Both the position numbers and the translations under genes were made by a program. A stretch of 64,000 nt of DNA from Populus alba (lineage: Eukaryota; Streptophyta; Magnoliopsida; Malpighiales; Salicaceae), in assembly GCF_005239225.2 (NCBI RefSeq), contig NC_133302.1, positions 7,254,001-7,318,000 on the forward strand. Reading direction: 5' to 3'. Shown here piece after piece: positions 18,089 through 31,618 of the stretch. Under the pieces are notes generated by a model. The model was not told where the DNA came from and did no database searches. It was given only the letters and a program-made list of their open reading frames with translations. How positions within the stretch are numbered: position 1 is the stretch's first letter; each line of letters starts with the position of its first letter.

Positions 18089-21000
18089 ATGGTGACTAGA
18101 ACAGTGGATCTCCGGTCTGACACTGTCACGAAACCAACTGAAGCAATGAGGGCTGCTATGGCAAATGCTGAGGTTGATGATGATGTCTTGAGTTATGATC
18201 CAAGTGCATTACGGTTAGAAACTGAAATGGCAAAAGTCACGGGCAAGGAGGCAGCTCTATTTGTTCCATCAGGCACTATGGGTAACCTTGTTAGTGTTCT
18301 TGTGCATTGTAACATTAGGGGAAGTGAGGTAATACTTGGAAATAACTCTCATATCCATATTTATGAGAATGGAGGCATCTCAACAATCGGAGGTGTTCAT
18401 CCTCGGACCGTGAAGAATAACGATGATGGAACGATGGATATTGATTTAATTGAAGCTGCAATTAGAGATCCTAGAGGGGAGATTGTGTATCCAACTACCA
18501 GGCTCATCTGTTTGGAGAATACACAAGCCAAGTGAGTGTTTTTATTCTTCCATGACATTAAAATATTTTGGTGGAGTAACTAATTTATGTTGCACAATGG
18601 TTTATCCCATCTATTACTCTAATATTTTGTGACTCATATTTTGATGTTGGCATGTTCCTTAATGTATCTTATTGTGATCAAGTTTCTCTCCACTTGCAAG
18701 TGAGGACAACATCGATATCTCCCTTGGTTGTCTATCAATGTTAGGGAGCTCAATGATTGTATCACTGCAGATAGAAGCTGCACACTTCCAAATTTTGAAT
18801 TAAAAAAAAGTGGAGTGAACTTCACCTTGATCCCTGTAATTTTCTGTGAGGGACAGTTGGTAGATTTGGTTTAACACTGCTTTTGTTTTTTCACTTTCCT
18901 GTTGCTTTCTTAGTCTTATGCTAGGCGCGCTGCTTCTGCAACTGTAGATGGTAACTTCTGTAAATTTTGAACGAAAAGACGGAACCTCTTCTAGCTCAAC
19001 TGGGTGGAATTTAATAGAAAATTGCATATCTAGGACTGGATTAAAAAAGAATTATTAGTGCATGTAAGAACAATTATATGGCTTTAAAACCGAATGGAGC
19101 ATTGGAATCTATCAAAGTTTTTAGTGAACTTCAGGTGCTCTTCTTCTATATTGACTTGGATATGGGATTTTTGTTGAACTTAGTTAATACTGACTAGCAT
19201 ATTACTAACAGGCTGTTATTTAATAATTGATAATTGCATTATATTTCTGGATACTCTGTTTTTCTTATTCTTTTTAATTTTCTGAAATTTTGGTACCATT
19301 GGAAAGAGATTCATCTTTTCTTTTGCTGTATCTTCTACATTTTTAGTTCAACTGTTATGTCTTATGGGATGATCTCTAATCAATGCAGCTGCGGTGGTAG
19401 ATGCTTGTCTGCAGAATATACCGACAAAGTTGGAGAATTAGCTAAAAAGCATGGTTTAAAGCTTCACATTGATGGGGCTCGCATTTTTAATGCATCTATA
19501 GTGAGTAAAACAATTTTCGATGTGCTCATTTATGATTATGTAATAAGTTTGGGAGCAAATTGCTCTTCCACGCATGTGTTGATTGAGATAATGCATGTGC
19601 TCCATTGTTTTCTGTGATGCAAAAGCATGCACAATCTACTGTTTCCACCTTCCAGTATCTGATCCAGAAAAAAAAAATCTCAGGCACTCGGAGTTCCAGT
19701 TCACAGGCTTTTACAAGCTGCAGATTCAGCTTCGGTATGATTATGTGGCCAGGAATCTAATAGTCACTTTCGTTCTCAAAATGTTGCTAGTTAATGAATT
19801 CTGTTCCTTCATGTATCTCAAACTTTTGAACCAGGTGTGTCTATCAAAAGGTGTAGGTGCACCTGTTGGCTCTGTTATTGTTGGTTCCAAAAGTTTTATT
19901 GCCAAGGTAGGATGAAATTTTACTTTTTTAAGGAAGAACACCAACTTTTTTTTTTTTTTTTGGATACTAACTCTCGTATTATCATACGTTCTCTTTTAGG
20001 CTAGAATCCTGAGGAAAACCTTAGGAGGTGGAATGAGACAAGTTGGTATCCTTTGTGCTGCTGCTTTAGTTGCTCTTCACGAGAATGTTCCAAAGCTTGG
20101 GGATGATCACAAGAAAGCTAAGATGCTAGCAGGTACATGGTGTCCCTATTTATATAATTTAGCCCTTTCCTTCTTGTGTTCTATAATACAGAGTCACTCT
20201 CTTTTTGCCCCCCCCCCCCCCCGCAAATCAACCGATAATCTTTACTTGCTTTAACTTTTTAGAGGGGCTGAATCAAATTAAAGGACTAAGGCTGAACGTT
20301 GCTGCTGTTGAGACCAATATTGTGAGTAATTTAGTTGCCAGAAGTTATAAAATGTGTATTTCCCAGTTCATCAATTCATCTCGATTGCAAAACTCGTTCA
20401 TAAGTATTTGTGGTCCTATTATATTTCCCTGTTTAATCGAGTATTTTTCTGTAGTTTCAACAAATTCATGCACAAATATGAGAACATCTCTGTCTCGTAC
20501 ACATCTCTACGTTTGCCTGTTCAAAGCTTTTATTTGGTGACCCTGGACAAATGATACATTTACACTTGTTTATAATTTTGTGTGACCAGATATTTTTTGA
20601 CGTAGTAGAGGGAGCAAAAATCACAGCAGAAAAGCTGTGCAAGAACTTGGAACAGCATGGTATACTTGTAATGCAAGAGAGCCTAGTCAGGTCCGTTGAA
20701 ACCCCAAATATTCCCATGAATTCTAGCAAAAAAGAAAAAGAAAAAGCAGCGCATCTCATTTGGTTTTATGTTGCTTGAATTCGCAGTAACCATACTAGTT
20801 TTATGTATGGTTACAGCCCTACGACAAATCAAAAAACCATCTCAACAGTTATAGGTTAAGGTCCTATGAATGGTTCTATATATTAATCTCTAACACGTCC
20901 CGAAGATACATACTTGCATGGCTAGCTAATGCTGAGTTCTTTTCTCGTCTTTCTCGCCACTTTCAGGATTAGGGTTGTCCTTCACCACCAGATTTCAGAG

Positions 21001-21172
21001 AGTGATGTGCAGTACACGCTCTCCTGCTTTAAGGTAGTTGATGCAACACTGCTCTCCATTTATATCTTGCTCATTTCTAATGGCTATTCAAGAACTGAAA
21101 CTTGAATCTCTGCTGATTTTAATATTGCAGCAAGCTTTGGCTGGGAGGGTGCAGGAAGAAAATGGCAACTAG
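18089..21172 (+). CDS. THA1: L-threonine (allo-threonine) aldolase
   Basis: Nine coding exons: 18089-18531, 19389-19500, 19684-19734, 19835-19906, 20000-20132, 20263-20321, 20590-20690, 20967-21033 and 21131-21172 (stop TAG). All junctions are GT/AG and in frame, giving 359 residues, about the length of Arabidopsis THA1. The protein starts [17 protein letters not shown], the hallmark of fold-type I PLP-dependent threonine aldolases. FVPSGTMGN (58-66) binds the cofactor phosphate, a His of NSHIH (88-90) would stack on the ring, D176 and R179 lie in HIDGAR, and K207 in [12 protein letters not shown] is the Schiff-base lysine. It splits threonine to glycine and acetaldehyde, a catabolic side branch in the cytosol that affects seed threonine level. 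ATG 18089 was chosen because it follows the splice acceptor directly and matches the family start. A 15-base C run lies in the intron at 20208-20222. No inactivating change was seen. Confidence 0.96.
20208..20222. repeat. Poly(C) run in THA1 intron
   Basis: Fifteen consecutive C about 40 bases before the acceptor at 20262. Likely length-polymorphic and prone to sequencing error. Confidence 0.85.
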
Positions 21173-21419
21173 TGGAAGAAATTGTATCAATTCATGTTGT
21201 ATCAGATATCGTATCAATTCTCAAGTCAACTCATGGTCGAGTTTAATAAATATGGAATAATATAGTAATAATAAAAAAAAACTTATATTGTATCAATTCA
21301 TATCTTTGTTTGGGCTTATAAGCTTATGTGTTATGATCTTGGGCTCTTCCTTTGCTTTTGTTGGGCTTGTGTAATGCATGGTCACTTACGAGTCCTAAGG
21401 TTGGTGGTGTTTATTTTCG

Positions 21420-21600
21420 TGGTTAAATTATATTTTTAAAATTTTTATTTATTTTAAATTATGTTTTTGTATTTTTAGATTATATGCTAATATTAAAAAT
21501 AAATTTGTTAAAAATAAAATATTATTTAGATATATTTTTAAATGAAAAGTATTTTAAAAAATAAGTGTTATTACAATAATAAACATGAGCGACCCGATTA
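21420..21600. repeat. Degenerate MITE-like element
   Basis: Copy of the dispersed AT-rich family (aatattaaaaataaattt core, ttaaatgaaaagtattttaaa right part), 250 bp after the THA1 stop codon. Confidence 0.4.
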
Positions 21601-22649
21601 ATTAAGATGTTAGTTTTAGACACAAAAAATTATATATATTGGATAAATTTATAATTTATCTGGTTTTGTTTTTGTTTTTTTTAAATAAAATAAAAAACAA
21701 AACAAATAATAATTTGTACAGTGGTTTTAAGAATTTTTAACCTGGAGAATTTTTCTCAGCATGACACACAAATCATTGAGTAGGTGACCAAAATAATTTC
21801 AAAAAATAAAAAGATTTATAATATTTTTTTTTAAAAAAAAAAAGGAAAAGGAAAAATAATTGTTGTAGCACACAGATTTTCAAGGGTAAAAATCTTGGTA
21901 CAAGAGTTTAAGAGAGAGGCGAGGTGCAAGAGGCTTTGTGTATCCTATTATCTCTTGACTAAGGACACTCACATCTCGATTGCATACACACACTCGCACA
22001 CATATCGAGCTAAGTCCTTCTATCTCTTCAAGAATTGCCACACAACTCGAATTCAATTTTGATTGATATGGAAATTGATTTGAAGAATTATCCCATATCA
22101 TAACGCATTTAAAGAAAAAAACAGAGATTAATTAAGAGTTCCAACATTTATTATCCTACTTGCTATACCTAATCAATTGATTAACTTGAAAAATTCACAA
22201 TTTTTAGCATAACTAGATTTGGATTTCTAGTTAAGTTTGATTGAATATTGACATGATAAGGTTTTAGTGACCCACTTAATCTAGTTAAACTCAGCCAGGT
22301 CACGAACATTATTATTAAAAAATAATTAGAATAAAATAACATTAAAAATAATTGATCTAATGACTTGTGAGTTGATCCAATTACTTATAAGTTGATCAAA
22401 TAATATGTGGATTAATTTAGAGTCATAAGCAGTTATTTAACGAGTTAAGTATGAGAAATATACTTGCATTAAATTTAAAATTGATTTTTTTTAGTTACAT
22501 TGGATTTGTTTTTCTTTTCAAATGTAAGGAAGCATGCATGAATAATTTAACCAATTATGGTATTATAAATTTATGTTGCATTGTAGAATTAGCTATATTA
22601 TTATGCTGTTGATTTTTTTTTTATTTTTTTAATATACAAAAGAAACATC

Positions 22650-23720
22650 CTAGTGTTGCTAGTGTTTTTCTAGTAGATAAAAAATTAAATCAAGTAAAGG
22701 TTAACTTGATATAACTTGATTGACTTGGTGGGTTCAAAAATAGCTCGAGAGATTAGTAAAAACATAATTTGACTCAAAGATTCAAGATACTATTTTTAAA
22801 AAATATATATTGAAATGGCACAAATATTGAATTGATCCGAGTCAACCTGTCAAACTTGTGACCTGAATTATGAGACTATGATAACCTCATATAACACAAA
22901 TCAAAACTAATTATAAAACTCAATTCTCAATCAACCTAGTGTTAAATAAAAGAATCAAGAAATTTTTTTTAAAAAATAACTTGAATTAACCTATCAAAAC
23001 CATGACCCGAATTATGAGATCGAGATAATCTTATAAAAAATAAACAAAAAAAATAATCCGAATCAACTCGGGTTGACATGCCAAATCCACGATCAAGGTC
23101 TTAAGACTATAATAACCAACAAGTCAAAACAACTTATACAACTTAATTTTCAATATAAAAAAATTACTAAATGATGAGAATGAAAAAAAAAATTCAATCT
23201 AAAAACAGGACAAAATAAAATAACTTGAGTTTACATGGGTTAACATACAAAACATATGATCCAAGTCATAAGATCATGATAACTTTATAGAAAGCAAATT
23301 AAAACAAATTACAAAACTTAATTCATAATCAACTCAATGTTGAATGATAAAATTAAAAATAAAAAAAATTCAAGTCAATCAGGTTAACCCACTAAATCCT
23401 CTACTTATGTCATGAGATCGAGATAATCTCATAAAAATTAACTAAAATAAATCATGAAACTTAATTTCTAATTAACCTAATGTTAAATGGTGAAATAGAA
23501 AACAAATATCAATTAAAAAAAAAAAAAAAACTTAAGTCAACTAAGTTAACTCATGACATGGGTTATAAGACTAAGTTAACCACATATAAAACAAACCATA
23601 ATAAATTATGAAGTCCAATTCTAATAAAATCAAATATTGAAGAATAAAATTAGACAAGAAAATACATAATAAAAAAAACACTATTAAAATTAATAATTTT
23701 TTGTGAGGTAGTGCATAGTA
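22650..23720. repeat. Leader plus degenerate tandem array, unit about 140-180 bp
   Basis: A leader (about 22655-22870) with gttaacttgatataacttg and gacttggtgggttcaaaaat is followed by about five diverged units. Each unit has the phrases cctgtcaaa...tgacc, tgagat(c)gagataatc, aaacaaa and acttaattctcaatcaacct..gttgaatgataaaatt. Marker phrases occur near 22919, 23137, 23318, 23458 and 23611. The same leader and units recur at 41.13-42.01 kb. It has no coding capacity. Confidence 0.6.
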
Positions 23721-23769
23721 AAAACATCATCTTTTTTTAATTTACTGTTAATACTATTACTACTACTAG

Positions 23770-23793
23770 TAATAATAATAATAATAATAATTT
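23770..23793. repeat. (TAA)n microsatellite
   Basis: Seven to eight AAT/TAA units in a row. Confidence 0.85.
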
Positions 23794-25049
23794 ATTTGTG
23801 CCCTCGTGCAATTATATGATAGCATTCTCTATCATTGTTGCAAGTCGATTTTTTTATCTCCTTAAATACCCTTAGAAAATATTTCAATATAAAAAAAAGT
23901 GATTTTTAAAAAATATATATATTTCAAAATAAGGGAATAAAAAAAATGAAATCAAGGGTGGAATTGGTAAAAAACACTACTAAGAAAATGGTTGAAATTG
24001 CTTAAATAATTGAAAATTAAACACTACATGCATGACATTTATTTAATTAATTAAGGATAAAATTAAAAAAAAATATTTAGAAAAAGGTTGCAATTGGCCG
24101 AAAATAGAAGAATTGGGAAACCAAAGACTAAAAGAAAAGTAAACTTGGAGGACTCATTAAAAAAAAAAAAAAGAATATTCTTCACCAAAACAACGCTATT
24201 TTATTTTAATCTCATTTTATTTTCTGGGGTTAAAGTACTAGTGTTAGATTAATTTCGTAAAACTATGCTGGCATCTTTTTACATAGTCATGTGTACGAAA
24301 ATATTTATTTTTAGAAATAGAAAACTTTTTACTCATGCATCATTTTATTTTAATTTATTTTTAATGGCTTCCCAATAGCACTAATTTCATTTTGTAAAAT
24401 CATGTTGTTGTCTTTTTACATAGCATAGCATGTGTGTGAAAAAAAATTATTTTTAGAAATCAATAACTTTTCACCTATATAGTTTTTTTTATTGGCTTAC
24501 AATAACATTATTAGTATTTAGTAAAACAGTGTTGTTATATTTTAATGTATGTATGTTTAGGATAACAAAAGGTGATTCGATTTCTACTATTTATAGATGA
24601 AAAAATATAAAGAAAAAAGAAGAAAAAAAAATCATTGTTTTAGTAAATAGGGATTTATGAAGAGGAACAATTATTTTTTACTCTCAATTAGTTCTAATTA
24701 ATATGGATGAATGTGGGACATTATTCATTTTCAAAGTTTTTACATATCTAGTCCATGGCCTGGCTTGGTTTATGCATGTAATAAACAGATTAATTTAAAT
24801 TAATTAAATCTATTTAAAATATAATTGTTTTAAAATTTAAAACAATGTGATTGAATTGAGTGAGTTATTAATTGATTTATCAAGTTAATTGAGTTAATTT
24901 TAATCCAATTTAATTTAAATCTAACCAGAAATAAAGAATAAAAATCAGTTTAACAAGCAACCAAATATTTATCTTTCCACGGCAAGTTTAATAACATTGT
25001 TCATTCATATAATATTCTATTAACACACATCAACATGTGCATCTACATG

Positions 25050-25445
25050 TAAGAGTGTTTGAGAGTGTGATTGCAGTTGTTTTTCAAAGTGTTTTTCGCT
25101 TGAAAATACATCAAAGTAATATGTTTTTTAATTTTTTATAAATTATTTTAAATATTAACATATTCAAATAATCTAAAAATAAAAAAATATTTTCAAAACA
25201 TGAATACAAGCAATACTTAAAGCTTATTTGATAGCGTGGTTACAGTTATTTTTCAAATAACTTTTCATGTCAAAATACATGCTAATGATATTTTTTTATT
25301 TTTAAAAAATTATTTTTGACATCAGCACTTCAAAATAATTAAAAAATACTAAAAATATATTAATTTAAAATTAATAATTTTTTTAAAATTACTTTTAAAA
25401 TATAAAAACAAACATGTGTTTAGTATTTCATACTCTCAGGGCAGC
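25050..25445. repeat. Two adjacent MITE-like copies
   Basis: Copies at about 25050-25212 and 25213-25445. Each starts with a gtgtttgagagtgtgattg or ttatttgatagcgtggtta end and continues with cagttgtttttcaaagt / cagttatttttcaaata and the gaaaatacat...aatttttta core. The second has acatcagcacttcaaaata, close to the centre of the complete MITE at 14395-14591, and ends aaacaaacatgtg. Confidence 0.6.
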
Positions 25446-25897
25446 CAAAACTGGACATTATCCATTTCAATTTTCATTCTCTTTGAATATATTTGTTTTA
25501 ATCCTCTTATCGGGAGTAGTAGCAAACCTAGTCCTCGATAGCAGCATCTAGCTCAGGGAGCTAACAACATGTCACCTCCATGGCATGCAGCCATGGAATT
25601 CTTTATGCAGCTTTCGATTCTAGATGCAGGAAATATGTTTGTTACTCAAAATGGAAGTTTTTAGACTTACCCTTTTGTATTATAAGTTTAATTCGTTCCT
25701 TTATCTAGGCAGGATTATAGTATTCTTTGTGTACTTTCCATGGCAGTGATGATAATCGAAAGCAGCAAAATTAATTCCCCCTGATGAACCCTAGCTAGGC
25801 CTATCTCAACATGAACAAAGCTTGTTTCTCTTGCTTAATCCATCGATTTCTATCTTCTGAAGAGATTGTGAACGATGATCCTTGACATTCTCTGCCC

Positions 25898-26105
25898 TTT
25901 TTTTTTTTTTTTTTTTAGTTTAACGTGGGTGTCCGGGCCAGCTTACGCGCACCTCGACTAATCCCACGGACCCTGAAGTTAATGACCATGTAAGCCTCCA
26001 GTGGCCATCATATGAGCAACCTAGGGCTCGTACCTGATATACCCTTTTTCTCCGAGAGAATGGAGGTTTGGGATTTCTAGTTAGAGGAAGAGGCATAGTT
26101 GTCAT
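25898..26105 (-). mobile_element. tRNA-derived SINE, well preserved, minus strand
   Basis: Read on the minus strand: a B-box-like GGTACGAGCCC, the body gctcatatgatggccactgg, gggattagtcgaggtgcgcg and ggcccggacacccacgtta, then a poly(A) tail (the T run 25898-25916 on the plus strand). This copy keeps the GC content of the family and is the least decayed one in the window. The A-box end is altered. Possible flanks ttgacattct and ttgtcatact are only roughly alike. Confidence 0.7.
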
Positions 26106-26122
26106 ACTCGACTTAGAAATAA

Positions 26123-26125
<3 letters not shown>

Positions 26126-26159
<34 letters not shown>
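26126..26159. repeat. (AT)n microsatellite
   Basis: About 17 uninterrupted AT units directly downstream of the SINE. Confidence 0.9.
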
Positions 26160-26163
<4 letters not shown>

Positions 26164-26483
26164 GATTAAGTTGATTTATGAGTTTTTATTTAAATGATAA
26201 TGATAATCAATTGTTGGGTCAATAAACACTAAAACTTAGATAGGTCAATTAAGTTTTACCAGGTTAATATCTTATTTGATATAGGTTAGACTCTAAATTT
26301 TAAATTTCTTATTAAAGGCACGGGAAATTATTAAGTGCTATTAATTTATTGTTTTCTAACCCATATAAATGTGAGGTTTAGGATAATAAGTATTTGTAGG
26401 TCCTACTTCTACTTGCGTAAGATAACATTTTATTAGTGATAGAGAATGTTATAAATTATTTTTTGAAATATTACTAAATAATT

Positions 26484-26700
26484 TAAATTTTTAGGTTGAA
26501 ATTATTTTTTAACATAATATTAGAGTTCTACGATTAAGAGATCACGAGTTTGAATATCATCATCTTATTTATTTGATAAAAATTAATTATAAAATACTAT
26601 AACCTTGTACAAATTTTAAGTTAAAAAGTTCTTATTTAAGGAAGTATATTAAAAAGTAATATAAATTATATATTAGAATCTCATGTAATATCTTAAAATT
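26484..26700 (+). repeat. tRNA-like dispersed repeat
   Basis: Contains aatattagagttctacgatt, cacgagtttgaatatcatc (B-box-like: gagtttgaat) and ttatttatttgataaaaatt. It is the reverse-oriented relative of the copies at 30555-30760 and 35455-35740. I recognise the phrase pattern from short tRNA-derived plant repeats but cannot name the family. Confidence 0.4.
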
Positions 26701-27705
26701 TTAAATTAAAATGATTATTTAAAAATTGAGATTTACTAATGATTAATCTCTCATTATTTTTTTCCCCTTTAATAGGCCTAACATCTACATAAAAGGGTAA
26801 GCTCGCTCCCTCCCTCCCTATCCAAACCTTAAAACCCAAATCTTTTAACTTCTTAATTTTCAAAGAACAATTTTAAAAACTAACATAATTATGATAAACA
26901 CTAAATATTGAGAAATAACATTTTAAGATTATGATCCAATGATCCATTTGTATTTTTTAAGTTTTTTTTCCTTTTTTATTAATGTTTAACATTTTGCATA
27001 ATTATTTGTTCCCCTCGTGTTATATTATAATAAAATCAATCACAAATAATTAAACTAAATAATTAAAATAATCTTAACCCATTTAGTGATAAAAAATACA
27101 AAAATAAAAAATAAAAACAAGAAGAACAAAGTAACTCATGGACATCTTCTTCTTAATTTTTTTTTTGTCAAATAACAATTTTCTTCAATAAAAAGAAGGA
27201 CAAGAGGAGTTCAATATGGTAGGAACGGTTAGTTTAGGGATCACAAGAAAAATACAAAGAGAGAACAATAAAATGTTCCATTAATGAAAGATATATATCA
27301 TAACTGTCTACTCGAGCTATCACACCAAAGTAACTTTGAATTATAGAAATGAAAACCTAAATGACGGTCCTCTAAGACGTTAAAATTACGGGATAATAAT
27401 AATAATAATAATAATATAAGAGTTGTAAAAATTGTACTATAAGATTCGATAGCTAAAGAATAAATATAAAGTTGAAAGAAATTGAACATTAAAATAATTG
27501 CCAAGATTTCAACTCATAAAGAAACAGCTATATATATTCTCATGATCTAGCAGGAAATAGGAGTGAAGTTTGTAAAAATAATTCTTCTTCTTCAAATAAC
27601 ACTTTCTCACGGAAAAACTTTGGAAAGATAAGCTAAAATTTGTTATGAAAAATACCACATTTAATGTTTAATGGGTTACTTTGTTACAAACAACACAACC
27701 ACATG

Positions 27706-27888
27706 ATATCAGAGTGGTTTAATTAGTCAGGTTCTGGATTTGTTTTTCAGAGATTATTAATTTAAATGCTATAAATTTCAGAGTTATTGGAGACTTATAT
27801 GGTTATTAATTTCAAAACCTCTAGAAATTAGACAAAATACGTGTAAGTTGGTCTGGACATCCACAATTAACCAAAAAAAAAAAACAAG
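27706..27888 (+). mobile_element. SINE, 3' part conserved
   Basis: Contains gatatcagagtggtttaatt at the 5' end, gagacttatatggttattaa, gtctggacatccacaattaa and an A tail at 27873-27884. It shares the 3' body with the SINE at 15444-15627. Confidence 0.55.
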
Positions 27889-27999
27889 TTACAATATTAC
27901 CAACAACACGTAATTTATAAAAAATTTATTTTAAAAAAATATTAAAAAATGTTATTCTTAAAAAATACTACACTAGTTAGTGAAGATTTGGAATTGTGA

Positions 28000-28170
28000 T
28001 ATAAGATGTTTTTTAAAAGTGTTATTTTAATTAAAAATATATTAAAATAATATTTTATTTTTATTTTTAATATCAATACTTTTAAAAACATTTAAAAAAT
28101 TAATTTTATATTTTTTAAAAATAAAAAATATTTAAAAAATAAACTGTAACGTAAAAATAAACACTTATTA
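28000..28170. repeat. Degenerate MITE-like element
   Basis: Contains ttttaaaagtgttattttaa, the aaaatatattaaaataata core, and ends near ctgtaacgtaaaaataaac. Boundaries are approximate. Confidence 0.4.
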
Positions 28171-28796
28171 TCTCTCTTTTATTTTATTTTATTTTTGTGG
28201 TACATTTTGGGCTGAAATGGGGACCAATTGCGCAGAAAAACACAGATTTCCATAGAATCATTCTGTTCCCTGAGAAAGAAACAAGATGAACCCAGGAAGC
28301 AATCTGGGCTAATACTTTTGTATTTTCCTTTCCAAAAAACAGAGTGTTCTTCTTAAAAACTAAATTAAACTAATAATAAAGCTTATTTCTTGGCCTCAAC
28401 ATCTTCTAGGAACCTGATGCTAACTAGGTCGTAGATCCCATTGAAGGAAACCTTGCTCTTTCTCTAAGTAGAAGGTTTAGCCTTCCCTTTTACAACAGTG
28501 TCTTCCTTGACTTTCGTGCCATAAAGCTACTTACCAAACTATATTTTGACCCTCTTAGATTCTTAAACTTTCCTTTTCAGTCCCCACACTCTAAAATCTA
28601 TCAATATCAGTCCCCAATCTTCTAAAAACTCTTCAACTCGGCCACTGAACGTCAACGACTGTTGAACAAGTCTTGAAAACTAACTATAGCCCCATCTTTT
28701 ACATTTTTTTTTTCTTTGAACAACTTTAGTGAACTTTATCTCATGTCAGTTTGGACATCTTTTTTTCATAAGAGAATTTTGAAAATCTAGCTAAAT

Positions 28797-28990
28797 TCTG
28801 AGTGTTTGTTTGTCAATGCGTTAGTTTTTTCTTTTTGAAGTGTTTTTGGTTTAAAAAACATTAAATTGATTCTTTTCGGGTGTTTTTTAATGGTTTGATG
28901 TGTAAAAATAAAATATAAATCTAAAAAAAAAATTTTAATATATTTTTTAAAAAATATATTTTAAAAATCACATCGAATCTACAACAGTTA
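28797..28990. repeat. MITE-like element
   Basis: Left end gagtgtttgtttgtcaatgcg, core tttaaaaaacattaaattga, right end cacatcgaatctacaacag. Same family layout. Confidence 0.45.
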
Positions 28991-29261
28991 AAAATAATTA
29001 GTACCCAGACTTATGATGACCCACCCAGTAAACATTGCGCAATCTTGGCCCATTGATGCATGGGAAGTTTCTGAGGGTTGGAGGTAGCAAGCCAGTCAAT
29101 GATGTAATTGCCAAATAATAATTATCACCACCTCAGTAAACATTGCTCATATATGAATTTGTGGTTTCAGATCAAGGATGTGATGTGATGGTGAAAATAT
29201 ACCATTATTGCCACTAAAATGTTTTTAAATAAAGAAATAAAAGATATATAATAATGATCAT

Positions 29262-29430
29262 TATAAAATGCTGTCATTCATATCTAGAAATAATTAGTTT
29301 GAGTCTCATAAATTTTATAATTATTAGAAACTTATAATATAGTTATTAATTTTAGAACTAGTAAAATTAGTCGAGATATGTGTAATCTTAATCTGGACTT
29401 CCATATTAACTAAAAAAAATATTTGATCAT
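29262..29430 (+). mobile_element. SINE copy, decayed
   Basis: B-box-like gtttgagtctc near 29298, then attattagaaacttataata, aattagtcgagatatgtgta and ctggacttccatattaact, with an A tail. Same body as the SINE at 15444-15627. Confidence 0.55.
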
Positions 29431-30478
29431 CATAGCTTTTCTTTTAATTTTCAACAAATACAATTAAGAGTTAATTTTATTGTAGGGACATTGAAGTGTA
29501 CATGAGTTTTGGTTATATAATTATAATTCTAGATTTTCAAGTTTAGTAAACTTTGATTTTGAGAAAATTATACGTGTAATTTAGTTTAGAGATTAACCTT
29601 GAGATTAGGGTTTATTTTGTTGCTATTTATTTGTATGTTAGCAGCATTAATATTTTCCTATTTCATTATTTAAAATATGATGAAATGGCATGGTGTATGC
29701 TGTGTAATTTAGTTTTATTGATAAAAACATTCACTTTAATTTATAAATATAAAAAGAAGGTGCTAATCTTATCAGGCCACATGTTAGCACAATTTATGAA
29801 TGAATCATGTTTTCTCCTAAAGTTTCATGATGCCCTAGTATAAGTGCTTGTATCATGTTTTCTTGCAATTTTCCTCTCAATCTCCTTGTTTATTATTTCT
29901 TTCATGGTAATTATCACCTGCTGATTTAAGAATCGGAAAGTTATTTATAAACTATTAAATAAAAACATACTCTAAGTTAAGTTAGATACTATACTCGTCA
30001 AATCTGAGTGAGATCTAACTGCGTGAATTACAATGTTTGTTTATTAATTTTTTATTCAAAATCATGATATTTTTTAAACCACATAGTTTTAGAATTGATA
30101 ACTATGTCAATATTATTTAGGTGTAAGGTGGGCACCATTTATTAATTTATCCATATATATTGCTTGCCGGTTGTTTAATCTCTTTATCAATTACAGCTCC
30201 CTTTTTTTTCTTTTCTTTTTTCTCCTTGGCTTAGGTGGGGGAGGAGAAGGTTATGATTGAGCAAATAGTCGTCGTCCCCAGCATCTCACCGACTGTACCA
30301 CAGTGTAGGAATCTTTTGCATCGTGATTTTACTCACTCACAGATAGCTGTTGCTTCAATAATTTGCAAATTAAAGGCAAAGTGAAGATGACATTTTGTGT
30401 GAAGGCACATCATCTTTACACATCCTTGTCAAAATCCCCATGATAAAAAAAAGTATTTTTCACTGTGTAGCTGGTCCT

Positions 30479-30502
30479 TTTATATATATATATATATATA
30501 TA
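30479..30502. repeat. (TA)n microsatellite
   Basis: About 11 TA units. Confidence 0.85.
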
Positions 30503-30554
30503 AACAAATGCAACTTAATAACTTACACAAATATAGATTAGATCTCGAGATATG

Positions 30555-30760
30555 ATTTATATTATTATTTAATATATTTTCTTAAATGAAAATTATTTAG
30601 CCTTAAAATTTGTACAAGCTTACATTATCGTATGCTTAATTTTTATTAAATAAATAAAGATGATGAGATTTAAATTCATGAACTATTTTATTATTAAAGC
30701 TTTGATATTATATTAAAAAATCAATTTAACCTAATAATTTAAATTATTATATATTATGGT
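30555..30760 (-). repeat. tRNA-like dispersed repeat
   Basis: Contains ttaaatgaaaattatttagc, aaatttgtacaagcttacat, gatgatgagatttaaattca and gctttgatattatatt. It aligns phrase by phrase with 35455-35740 and, in reverse orientation, with 26484-26700. Confidence 0.45.
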
Positions 30761-31428
30761 ATCTGCGAGACATTGAAAGACATCACAAAAAATGCAATCA
30801 AATCTGGGCTAGCAACTCAACAAGATTTTCCACTAAACTTTCTCGATTATATTTCATCCCCGTTAATTGTAGTTCAACCAGTACACTTACATTTGTTCTC
30901 TCAAAAAATCTCAAATTAAACAAAAAACTATAATTTATTATTATAAAGTGCATATACATGTGTGTCTGTGTGGTTTTAGTCAAGTTTGTCTGCACTACTT
31001 TTATGTATTTTTATGCCGACATCACTTCCATGTTACTTTAGTATATGTTTTTTATTATTGTTTTAAAGCAATAATTTTAGTTATGTTTTTTAAAAAATAT
31101 TTTTAGTTAAAATTATTGTGAGATATACTTTTTGCATGTAAAATAAATAAATAAAAATAAGTCTACATAAATAAAAAATATGTTATTTTAGTTTTTATAA
31201 AACCAATATTTAAAATACAATTATACATAAGATTTAGTGTAAAAAAACAGAAGGTATTTAACTAATCAAATAAGTTTACATAAGCTACCACACTCTTACA
31301 AAAATGTATTTTATTTATGCTTGACTTGAGAGAAACCAAGGAATATACTTATTAAATATACATAACCACGCAAACATACAAAAGATAATAATTTTAGAAC
31401 CGTCCAATATAATAAGCTCACAACACTC

Positions 31429-31618
31429 TTTTTTTTAACATGGGTGTCCGGGTCAGTTTGTGTGCATTTCGACTAATTTCATGAACCCTTAAAATAATGA
31501 TCATATAAACCTCTAGTGACTATCATATAAACAATCATAGGACTTAAACCTGAAATCATAAAAGAAACAAACCTCTTTGTCCCGAGCTTTTATTACTAGA
31601 CCATCTCCTAGATAATTC
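31429..31618 (-). mobile_element. tRNA-derived SINE, minus strand
   Basis: On the minus strand it has an A-box TGGTCTAGTAAT, a B-box GGTTTAAGTCC, the body gtcactagaggtttatatga, and a 3' end gacccggacacccatgtt followed by A's (T run at 31429-31436 on the plus strand). Both promoter boxes are still readable. Confidence 0.75.

Noticed and set aside
22800..23700. Regularly spaced repeats as a possible CRISPR array
   Set aside because: Units are long, diverged and head-to-tail with no spacer/repeat alternation, in a plant nuclear context.
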